NCBI RefSeq assembly: GCF_003732485.1
Contig: NZ_MOAK01000092.1
Location: forward strand, 180,382 to 236,940
Direction of reading: 5' to 3'
Source: Pseudomonas protegens
Lineage (GTDB): Bacteria > Pseudomonadota > Gammaproteobacteria > Pseudomonadales > Pseudomonadaceae
DNA length: 56,559 bases
Program-made: the position numbers and the translations under genes
Notes under the pieces: generated by a model
What the model saw: the letters and a program-made list of their open reading frames with translations, nothing else
Told to the model about the DNA's origin: nothing
Databases searched by the model: none
Shown: piece after piece, positions 7,559 to 14,462 of the stretch
How positions within the stretch are numbered: position 1 is the stretch's first letter
Layout: each line of letters opens with the position of its first letter

Positions 7559-8404
7559 TCAGCCCCCTCCCTTCACGTTGATGGCCATGGCGTCCCCAAG
7601 GGACACATCGATTCGACGACGGCGCTGGTAATAGCTGATGCGCTGCAGCCCCAGGGGTTGCAGTGCGTGCAACAGTTCGCGGATGCCCCCACCGGCATCC
7701 CGAGGATCGTGGGCATCGGAGCCGACAGTGAGGGCCACGTCGTGTGCGATCAACTGCGGCAACAGCAGCCGTGACGGGTAGGACCACAGCCCCTGCACCT
7801 CGCACCCCGTTTCGGGGTCCAGGCTCGACTTGCGCAGCCCCGAAGCATTCAGTTCATAGGCCACGCCGTTGCGCGCAAAAAGCCCCAGTAACGGCTCCAG
7901 TCGGCGCAGCACAATCTCCTCGGGCACGCCCCGCAGCAAGGTGTCGGCATGCCCCACGGCATCGAACAGGCCGCTGTCCAGCAGCGCCTCCAGATCGGCG
8001 AAATAACGATCGAGGAAGGCCTGACCGGCCAGCCGGGGCAGTTCCCAGACCTTGACCATGGGCTCGCCGGGCACTTCGACGTAATGGATCGAACCTATGG
8101 CGAAGTCCAGTTCGTAGCGGTCCAGCAGTTCACGGTTGTAGAGGTCGGAGCCGGGCATGTAGTCGAACTCCAGGCCACGCAGGATCTGGATCTGCCCCTG
8201 ATAGGTCTGTTGCGCCTGGTGGATGTCGGCGAAATAACGGTCGAGTTCGGACAGCCGCAGGCGGTTGTCGCGGTCCACGGTAAAGGGCGCGTGATCGGTG
8301 ATGGTGAGGATGCTCACCCCGGCCTTGATCGAAGCGCGAACCAGTTCATCCACGGTGCCGACCGCGTGCTTGGAATAGAAGGTGTGGCTGTGGGAATCGA
8401 TCAT
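7559..8404 (-). CDS. PHP-domain phosphoesterase (histidinol-phosphatase-like)
   Basis: 281 residues. All PHP metal-site motifs are seen in order: DSHSH near the start, ITDHAP, GLEFDY, GSIHYVE, GHADTLL and GSDAHDP. These ligate a trinuclear metal centre in HisJ/HisK-type phosphatases. The length matches histidinol phosphatases, but no his gene is nearby. The start overlaps the radical SAM stop by 4 bp (ATGA) and the stop lies 2 nt before the PRTase-like start. Within this operon it more likely dephosphorylates a pathway intermediate than histidinol phosphate. Confidence 0.88.
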   Translation of the reverse strand: MIDSHSHTFYSKHAVGTVDELVRASIKAGVSILTITDHAPFTVDRDNRLRLSELDRYFADIHQAQQTYQGQIQILRGLEFDYMPGSDLYNRELLDRYELDFAIGSIHYVEVPGEPMVKVWELPRLAGQAFLDRYFADLEALLDSGLFDAVGHADTLLRGVPEEIVLRRLEPLLGLFARNGVAYELNASGLRKSSLDPETGCEVQGLWSYPSRLLLPQLIAHDVALTVGSDAHDPRDAGGGIRELLHALQPLGLQRISYYQRRRRIDVSLGDAMAINVKGGG

Positions 8405-9429
8405 GCGGGCACCAGTTGTTCGAGCAGGCCATCGTGGTTCGCCAGTTCCTTGACCAGCCAATAGGGATTGTTGGCCTTGGCCAGGATCGACTGCATCGGT
8501 TCCATCTTGTCGAAGCGTGCCAGCAGGTCGGCCAGGGGCTGGGTGTACAGGGTGCGCACCAGTGGTGTTTCCCGCACATGGGCGGCCAGTTGCTCCCAGC
8601 ACACGCGGTCAAAATGCAGGTTGCCCAGGCGCTGGTTCTCGATGCCGTACAGATAGACATCGCCATTGGGCTTGACGGTGACATCCATGCCGTTGCTCAG
8701 CGGTGGCTGGTTCAGGCTGCCGAAGGTGAACCGCTTGTTGATCTTGGCCTCGATGGCCTCGATGTAGTCATGCAGGTTCAGATAACCCGGCGCAGTGTCC
8801 GCTGCCGGGTGCACCAGATTCTTGTAGTCGATGCCGAAGCGCCCGTCTGCCGTGACCAGTACATCCTCAAGAGCGTTGCGCGCCTCGATACTGCCGTGGA
8901 TGCCCCACTGGGCCAGTTCGCTCAGCAGGTAGTCCCGGGTGAACGGGCGATCGGTGTCAATGGAGCGAAACGAAAACCCCAGGCCGGCCGGGCGCTGCTT
9001 GCGCAAGTAATCCAGGCTGAGGCCGTGGGCGCGCCATTTGACTTTCTCGATATGGTGGCTGTCGGCACTCAAGCGGATATTGCAGGTATCGCCGTTGCCC
9101 ACCACGATGCGATTGGTGGTCTCGTAGAAGTCGAGCATCTTGTCGTGGGGAAAAAAACCACTGGTGATGAACTCGAAGCTCCTGCCGCCCTGGGACAGCC
9201 CGAGGATCTCGTGAAACACCTTGGCGTTGTTCAGAGGCTCGCCTTCGCCGCTGATGGAAATCCGTTTCACGGCGGGGGCATTGATCAGGGCCGCGAGGTT
9301 CTCCCGGGCCAGGGTCGAGAGTTCCATGCTCATGCCCGACTTGTGCTTGTCGGCGTACATGCAGAACGCACAGCCGATGCCACAGATCTGGGTGATGTCG
9401 ATGTACAGCAGATGTCCTTGGAGGTCCAT
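8401..9429 (-). CDS. Radical SAM enzyme
   Basis: 342 residues. The N-terminal CGIGCAFC gives the CX3CX2C cluster motif at Cys16, Cys20 and Cys23, which binds the [4Fe-4S] cluster that cleaves S-adenosylmethionine. ISISGEGEPLNN is the SAM-binding GGE-like motif, and FITSGFF plus IRLSAD follow as later barrel strands. I see no C-terminal SPASM cysteine cluster: the region with GMDVTVKPNGDVYLYGIENQ resembles a SPASM-type strand order but lacks the cysteines. It is the first of four tightly packed genes (rSAM, PHP, PRTase-like, GT). The reaction is unknown; no precursor peptide gene is seen nearby. Confidence 0.9.
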   Translation of the reverse strand: MDLQGHLLYIDITQICGIGCAFCMYADKHKSGMSMELSTLARENLAALINAPAVKRISISGEGEPLNNAKVFHEILGLSQGGRSFEFITSGFFPHDKMLDFYETTNRIVVGNGDTCNIRLSADSHHIEKVKWRAHGLSLDYLRKQRPAGLGFSFRSIDTDRPFTRDYLLSELAQWGIHGSIEARNALEDVLVTADGRFGIDYKNLVHPAADTAPGYLNLHDYIEAIEAKINKRFTFGSLNQPPLSNGMDVTVKPNGDVYLYGIENQRLGNLHFDRVCWEQLAAHVRETPLVRTLYTQPLADLLARFDKMEPMQSILAKANNPYWLVKELANHDGLLEQLVPA

Positions 9430-9521
9430 GCCTGTTGACTCGTTCCAATGGTTTGCAAATACCTGGCCCCAGGATCACGCAGATCCTGTGAGCAGGTCGT
9501 CAAGGGTCTTGCCGATGCCGG

Positions 9522-10751
9522 TCAGTACTGGAGATTGATCTGCAGTTGCTGAATCTGTACCGAGCGTGGGTGGATGATGTGGGTCAGTACCCTGCCCTCG
9601 CGCACGCTGGCCATTTCCGGGAAGTCCGCATAGCGGTCGTTGCTGATGACGTAGGCACTCTCGTCGAATTCGGCGGCCGCCAGAATGGCTTCGTCGGCCT
9701 TGGCCTTGTCGTTCATCACCACCACGGTGGCGTTGGGAAAGGCCGCTTGCAGGGCGCCGTCGTCCATCTTCAACTGCTGGCGGATACCCGGATCGAACAC
9801 CAGGGTCACTTTGTAAGTGGCGCACAGGTGGCTCACCAGCGCCTTGAGTGCCACAAGGCCGATAAAGCGCCGTTGGCCGTTCTCCGTAGGGGCGTAACAC
9901 AGGTTGTTGCCGTCGACGATCAGCGTGCCGATCTCGTTCTGCAGAAGACGGACCACGTCCCGCAGGCGCAGCTGCAGTTTTTCCGCATCCTGGGTCACCT
10001 TGCGCTGCTCGTACTTGAGGTCTTTGAGGAGGCTGCGCGGGCTGCTGTTACCCGAGCCAAAATGCCGAGCGCAGGCTTCGTGGATCTGCGCGCGCTCCCG
10101 AGCGCTCTGGGCCTGATTCAAGGCCTCATAGAATGCGTCGGCCTCGGCAATGTCCCGTTCGAGCCGCTCCAGGGTGCTCTTGGCCCTCTGCCATTCGCGG
10201 GAAACCTGGCCGGCGGCGGCCTCCCAGCGCTCGCTGGACTTGCGGGTCTGCTCGATGGTGAGCCTCAGTTGCCCTTGCTCATCGCGCAGTTGGGCCATCA
10301 ATGCCTGGGCCTCCAGGGGGTCGAAGCTGCGGTAGCGCTTGAGGTCCTGCTCCAGACGCTGCTCCTGCACACCGTACTCGACGAGCTCGGCGCGAACGTC
10401 GATCAGGTTGCGTTGCAGCGCCTTGATCCGCCCCGTCAACGTCTCCACCAGTCGTTTGGCGACACTGCGCTCGGTGGAGAACCAGTGGCCAGGATTGAAT
10501 CCGGCGGCGGCCTGCTCCTGGGCACTGTCCAATTGGCTTTGATTGGACTTGAGCAGTTGCTCGAGTTGGCCCTGGCGCTCCCGGGCGGCCTGCATCTCAC
10601 GCTTCAACCGGGCCAGGCTGGAGTGGCTCTGGGCACTGTCAAAGTCGTTCAACCAGTCCAGCTTGTCCTGGGTGCGCTGCATGCTTGAGGCAATGCGCTC
10701 GGCCTCGGTGTTGAGGAATACAAGTCGGGTCGCGTGGTCGTTGGTATACAC
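9522..10751 (-). CDS. Coiled-coil protein with C-terminal NYN/PIN-like (Regnase-type) putative RNase domain
   Basis: 409 residues. Residues about 12-270 are almost continuous charged heptad-rich helix, predicted to form long coiled coils. Residues about 275-400 look like a NYN/PIN-fold nuclease: LIVDGNN at 277-283, an FDPG at 319-322, KADEAI at 351-356 and VISNDRYADF at 368-377. Together these give the four acidic positions expected to bind Mg2+, in the Zc3h12a/Regnase-like arrangement. It sits 92 bp upstream of the radical SAM gene on the same strand. Family knowledge suggests RNA cleavage; the target is unknown. Confidence 0.75.
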   Translation of the reverse strand: MYTNDHATRLVFLNTEAERIASSMQRTQDKLDWLNDFDSAQSHSSLARLKREMQAARERQGQLEQLLKSNQSQLDSAQEQAAAGFNPGHWFSTERSVAKRLVETLTGRIKALQRNLIDVRAELVEYGVQEQRLEQDLKRYRSFDPLEAQALMAQLRDEQGQLRLTIEQTRKSSERWEAAAGQVSREWQRAKSTLERLERDIAEADAFYEALNQAQSARERAQIHEACARHFGSGNSSPRSLLKDLKYEQRKVTQDAEKLQLRLRDVVRLLQNEIGTLIVDGNNLCYAPTENGQRRFIGLVALKALVSHLCATYKVTLVFDPGIRQQLKMDDGALQAAFPNATVVVMNDKAKADEAILAAAEFDESAYVISNDRYADFPEMASVREGRVLTHIIHPRSVQIQQLQINLQY

Positions 10752-10819
10752 GGTATCTGATCCTTATTTCACTCAATACGCCCAACGCAGACGGTCGAGC
10801 CTTTCAATGGATACAGGGC

Positions 10820-10963
10820 TCAACAGGCACTGTGCGCCGAGCGCCGGCCAGCGGCGTAGAAGGCCTTGGCCCCTAGGTAGATAGCGCCAGCCGCTGCTGC
10901 GCCCGCGGCGAAACAGATGACATTGACCAGCAGGAATTCGAGGGGCGAAATCGTAGGATTCAT
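10820..10963 (-). CDS. 47-residue single-pass membrane protein
   Basis: The start ATG (complement of 10961-10963) is preceded on the minus strand by an AAGGAAGAG ribosome-binding site at proper spacing. The protein has one hydrophobic, Ala/Gly-rich segment (about residues 9-34) and a short basic tail ending in HSAC, so a bitopic inner-membrane protein with a cytoplasmic C-terminus is likely. It sits between the YaaW-like and NYN genes on the same strand, which suggests an operon role. No family is recognised. Confidence 0.6.
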   Translation of the reverse strand: MNPTISPLEFLLVNVICFAAGAAAAGAIYLGAKAFYAAGRRSAHSAC

Positions 10964-11010
10964 GGCGAACTCTTCCTTTATCGATGGCGTGGTAGACAAG
11001 GGCCGTGCGC

Positions 11011-11823
11011 TTATCCCGGGTTCAGCCGGGCACCGCAGCGGCCACAGAAATTGCTGCCTGGGGTGATCGGCGCGTAGCAACCGGGACAGGTGCTCTTGAG
11101 CAGCATTTTCTGGCGCATGTGGCCGATCTGAATCACACAGGGCACCGTCACCCGGTACGCCGGGCTGGCCAGATCGAACGCGGTCCAGATGCCGGTAATG
11201 GCCCAGCCCACCGGCCCGGCAAGCACCGCAAGGCCCCGGCCCAGAGCCGTTGAGCCGGCCGCAAAAGCCACGCCCTTGCCCACCAGGCTGCTCAGGGTCG
11301 CGCTCGCCACCAGGGCGGCCACGTTGTAGGAACCCAGCCCGGAGGCGCTCAGGGTGGCGATCAGGGTCGCCAGGGCTCCAGGGCCCATGCCCGGACGGTA
11401 AGTGGTGCCCATGGATTCGAAAAAGGTGGCCTTGTCCTCTTCGCTCATCCGGCCGATGGATTGTTCAAGCACCTTGCCGATGATGGTCATTTCCATCTGG
11501 GCGCAGGTGTCCGTGTCGTTCTTCGAGGCCTTTACATGGCTGGCGACGTCGCTCAACAGCTCCCGGTACGGCACCCCGCTCCCACCCCGAAGGATGTTCA
11601 TCATCGAGTTGCCGCCGAAGCGGGTCAGTTCTTCGGCCACCATGGCCCGCGCCAGCTCATTGAGCTCGCTGTCCTTGGCCGCGGTCAGTTGGCGACACAC
11701 AGAGGACGACAGAGAGATACGGCCCTTGCCGTTGTCGGTGATCACATCGATCAGCAACCTGACATCGTCGGCGGCGGCGCTCATCAGGACATCGGCAAGA
11801 TCGGGGTCGTGGATGATGGGCAT
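11011..11823 (-). CDS. YaaW-like (UPF0174/DUF3944) protein with C-terminal zinc ribbon
   Basis: 270 residues. The N-terminal half fits the YaaW pattern: LADVLMSAAADDVRLLIDVITDN resembles the DUF3944 head, followed by ELARAMVAEELTRFGGNSMMN. The middle (about 145-215) is a glycine/alanine-rich hydrophobic region that may insert in a membrane. Residues about 245-268 form a zinc ribbon with paired CPGC and CGRC motifs. YaaW homologues have no established biochemical role. It starts 23 nt after the XRE gene, so the two are probably co-transcribed. Confidence 0.72.
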   Translation of the reverse strand: MPIIHDPDLADVLMSAAADDVRLLIDVITDNGKGRISLSSSVCRQLTAAKDSELNELARAMVAEELTRFGGNSMMNILRGGSGVPYRELLSDVASHVKASKNDTDTCAQMEMTIIGKVLEQSIGRMSEEDKATFFESMGTTYRPGMGPGALATLIATLSASGLGSYNVAALVASATLSSLVGKGVAFAAGSTALGRGLAVLAGPVGWAITGIWTAFDLASPAYRVTVPCVIQIGHMRQKMLLKSTCPGCYAPITPGSNFCGRCGARLNPG

Positions 11824-11846
11824 GCTGCGACTCCTCTTAAAAAAGT

Positions 11847-12458
11847 TTATTGGTCGTTGCTGGGGTTATGTGGGGTCGCTCGGCTCACCAGCGCACCGGC
11901 GATGGCGGTCAGCATGACGCGGGTCCGCGGGGCGCGAGTCTGGCGCAACATCAAGGCATCGAACTTGAGGCAGCTGCGCCGCCGCCATTCATCCCTGGCG
12001 TTGACCCGGCTGACCTCGGGCGATGCGCCCACCCCAATGGGCCGCGCATCCGGATGGACCTTGCATTCACGCAACACCTTCTCCACCGGATTTCTCGCCT
12101 CCAGGCGCTCCTCGCGCAGCAGTTTGTCGGCCGCTGCCAGGTAATCGCCGCTGTCGCCGATGGCCGCCGCCAACTGCTCCCAATCTTCCGGGCGCATGAG
12201 CAGGAAAGCCGGCGGCACACCCAGGGCATCGGCCAGGCGGCTGATGGTGCTCAGATCCGGATTGGCCTCGGCCGACTTGAGTGCGCGCAGGGTGCTGCGG
12301 GCGATCCCTGTCCTGCGCTGCATGCGCACCGCTGAAAAGGCACCCGGTGCGTGGTTGTCCCGGGCTGCACCGGCCACTGCCAGCACCGCGCTGAGGTTGT
12401 CGCTGAAGCATTGCCCCAGGGTCCTGGGCAGAGACTGTACTGATCCGTTGGTATCCAT
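11847..12458 (-). CDS. XRE-type helix-turn-helix regulator
   Basis: 203 residues from the ATG complement at 12456-12458, which follows an AGGAC ribosome-binding site. A Cro/C1-type HTH occupies about residues 45-90: RMQRRTGIARSTLRALKSAEANPDLSTISRLADALGV. The C-terminal 100 residues are basic and unassigned. It is divergent from the HsdM-HsdS-ATPase-HNH operon. Two TGGAG-N8-CTCCA palindromes in the shared 261-bp region are the obvious operators. It probably represses or tunes both directions, as controller proteins of restriction systems do. The role is inferred. Confidence 0.82.
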   Translation of the reverse strand: MDTNGSVQSLPRTLGQCFSDNLSAVLAVAGAARDNHAPGAFSAVRMQRRTGIARSTLRALKSAEANPDLSTISRLADALGVPPAFLLMRPEDWEQLAAAIGDSGDYLAAADKLLREERLEARNPVEKVLRECKVHPDARPIGVGASPEVSRVNARDEWRRRSCLKFDALMLRQTRAPRTRVMLTAIAGALVSRATPHNPSNDQ

Positions 12459-12522
12459 GGTTGTCGTCCTGCAACTTGATGGACGCACAATATCCGCAGC
12501 AGTGGCCAATAGATATCAAACT

Positions 12523-12540
12523 TGGAGCCTATACACTCCA
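12523..12540. promoter_or_regulatory. Operator 1, TGGAG-N8-CTCCA
   Basis: A perfect 5-bp inverted repeat with an 8-bp spacer (CCTATACA). It has the same architecture as a second site 32 bp downstream, about three helical turns, so dimers would bind the same DNA face. It lies in the divergent region between the XRE gene and the HsdM operon. Confidence 0.6.
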
Positions 12541-12554
12541 CTTGCTTAAGAGAA

Positions 12555-12572
12555 TGGAGCGTGCGCACTCCA
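12555..12572. promoter_or_regulatory. Operator 2, TGGAG-N8-CTCCA
   Basis: The arms are identical to operator 1. One more base pair on each side extends the symmetry (ATGGAG...CTCCAT, 12554-12573), and the spacer CGTGCGCA is itself nearly symmetrical. The adjacent XRE protein is the likely ligand. Confidence 0.6.
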
Positions 12573-12646
12573 TAAATTGCCGAAATGCTCGAAAATACGG
12601 CCTCTGGCGCCGATCTGCGGGCGCACCGCACGCTAGCCCTGTGCTG

Positions 12647-12675
12647 TTATCGCACCGCGACAAACCCTCTATACT
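12647..12675 (+). promoter_or_regulatory. Possible promoter of the HsdM-HsdS-ATPase-HNH operon
   Basis: A good -10 box TATACT (12670-12675) lies 17 bp downstream of a weak -35 TTATCG (12647-12652). Transcription would start near 12682, about 38 nt before the HsdM ATG. An AAAGGA ribosome-binding site is at 12709-12714. The call was made by eye, and the operators sit 75-125 bp upstream of this -35. Confidence 0.4.
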
Positions 12676-12719
12676 TGCCACCTTTTCGCTGCCCCCGACC
12701 TCAATCGCAAAGGACTACG

Positions 12720-14462
12720 ATGCTTCCTCCTGATATCCGGAAAAAAGTTGCCTCGCTCTGGGACCTGGTGTCCGGCGCCGGGCTGGCCTCCTCGCCCTAC
12801 GTGGCACTGGAACAGATTGCCTGCCTGATCTTTCTCAAGCGCCTGGATGGCATGGCCGCTGAGCCGGATGAGGATGGGTTGCCGTCGATCTTCCAGTTGC
12901 TCATGCCTGATGAGGAAGGCCCGCCGAACAAACACTACTCGCTCTGGAAGGCCTTACTGGAGCAGCCGGCCCCTGGCACCTACTTGAATGACCGGGTTTT
13001 TCCATGGCTGCGCAGCCTGGAGATGCGCATCGGCGACTATCCATCCCTGGCCAGGCGATTGGGCTTGAACGGCATGTTGAGTGACGCCTACTTTCAGCTC
13101 GATCCGAGCAAAAACCAGGCGCTCAGGGGCTTGGTGCACGGCATTGACGAACTGTTCCCCTATACCGGGAAAAAGCGTCAGGCACGGTTTTCATCCGCAG
13201 AGGTGTTCGAGTATCTGTTTACCCAGGGTTCGGCCACCAGCAATATCGGCCCCCTCGTCACCGCACGGCATATCACCCGGTTCATGACGGCACTGCTGGA
13301 CCCTCTGCCCGGGCAACGGATCATCGACCCCGCAGCCGGCACGGGCGGCTTTCTGGTGTGTACTCTGCAATACATGTTGTCCAGGTCTGCCAGGTTGTCG
13401 GCCAGTGGCAAAAAACGGATCCATGACGGCCGCTCTCTGGTGGGCATTGATCTCAGCCATACCCTGGCGCGGATTGGCTGGGTCAATCTCCTGCTGCATG
13501 ACATTGAGCAGCCACAGTGCATGCAAGGCAACAGCCTGGCCACTGGTGACGCTCAAGGGGCCGCAGAATCTTTGCTGAACGAGAGTTACGACTTTGTCAT
13601 CAGCGACCTGCCATTTGGCGGCCGGATCGATCCACAGGAAGCCGCGAAGGCAAACTACCTGCCCTTCTATGCCCGGGACGACCAGGGCAACAGGTCAGAC
13701 AAGGTGGAGCTGCTGTTTGTCTGGCGAGCCTTGAGCCTGTTGCGAGTTGGTGGCAGCGCGGCGTTGATCATTCCACAGAATCTATTGGTCGGCCGCTCCC
13801 AGGCCCAGATCGAGCTGCGTCGTGAGCTGCTGTGCAAACACTGCGTGGAGGCGGTGATCCTGTTGCCCGGAGAGATCTTCAATCCTTACACCGGGATCAA
13901 GGCCGCGATTCTGGTGGTGCGCAAGACAGGCGATCAGCAAGCGCAGACCAAGTCATACGATGCGACACCACAAACTGACGCAGTCTGGTTTTATCAAGTG
14001 ACCCAAGATGGGTACTCGATGGACAGCAAGCGCGAAGAGCTGCCCGCCGATGCGGACAACGACTTGTTCGATGCCCTTGTGCATTTCCGGATACGTCAGC
14101 GGGGGCTGGGGCTTTGGGAGCGGAGCAAGGAAGTGTATTTCCAAGCAGGCGCCGGGCAAGATCCTCATTGGTCCTCAATCAATGACGAAAGCAGGCGCAA
14201 CGCCACTCAGGTCAGGCAGTGGCAGGTTCCTGTACGTCGCAAGTTAAGAGGTGCCGATGCTCTGTTTTCCAATTTCCTGGACCCCGACTGCATCGAGGCC
14301 AAGGAATGGAGCCTGGATATCGAAGACTACAAAGTCATAGAACAACCCAGGTCCGGCGGTGATCGCACAGCCCTGCAGTTGATCGGTGAACTGGAAACCA
14401 TCGAACTTGAGGTCATTGAGCAACTGCGTTATTTGCGCGACCTGATTGGGGAGGTGCAATGA
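12720..14462 (+). CDS. Type I-like N6-adenine DNA methyltransferase subunit (HsdM) with atypical motif IV
   Basis: 580 residues from the ATG at 12720, chosen for its AAAGGA RBS 5 nt upstream. The N-terminal helical domain (ALEQIACLIFLKRLD) is that of HsdM_N. The SAM-binding motif I, DPAAGTGGF, starts at Asp203, in an N6_Mtase domain (about 165-430). The catalytic motif IV, normally NPPF, reads DLPF at 296-299. This variant may lower or abolish methyl transfer. Later LLPGEIFNPYTGIKAAILVV is canonical HsdM. The stop overlaps HsdS by 4 bp (ATGA). It likely forms the M2S core of a hybrid defence complex; no HsdR translocase is present. Confidence 0.9.
   Translation: MLPPDIRKKVASLWDLVSGAGLASSPYVALEQIACLIFLKRLDGMAAEPDEDGLPSIFQLLMPDEEGPPNKHYSLWKALLEQPAPGTYLNDRVFPWLRSLEMRIGDYPSLARRLGLNGMLSDAYFQLDPSKNQALRGLVHGIDELFPYTGKKRQARFSSAEVFEYLFTQGSATSNIGPLVTARHITRFMTALLDPLPGQRIIDPAAGTGGFLVCTLQYMLSRSARLSASGKKRIHDGRSLVGIDLSHTLARIGWVNLLLHDIEQPQCMQGNSLATGDAQGAAESLLNESYDFVISDLPFGGRIDPQEAAKANYLPFYARDDQGNRSDKVELLFVWRALSLLRVGGSAALIIPQNLLVGRSQAQIELRRELLCKHCVEAVILLPGEIFNPYTGIKAAILVVRKTGDQQAQTKSYDATPQTDAVWFYQVTQDGYSMDSKREELPADADNDLFDALVHFRIRQRGLGLWERSKEVYFQAGAGQDPHWSSINDESRRNATQVRQWQVPVRRKLRGADALFSNFLDPDCIEAKEWSLDIEDYKVIEQPRSGGDRTALQLIGELETIELEVIEQLRYLRDLIGEVQ

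Noticed and set aside
6321..7631. A 436-codon plus-strand frame opposite the PRTase-like and GT genes
   Set aside because: Antisense to the operon. It lacks motifs, and the minus-strand genes overlap by ATGA as real operons do.
9430..9521. Possible precursor peptide gene next to the radical SAM enzyme
   Set aside because: The 92-bp gap is too short and has no credible start and RBS, so a RiPP system is not supported.
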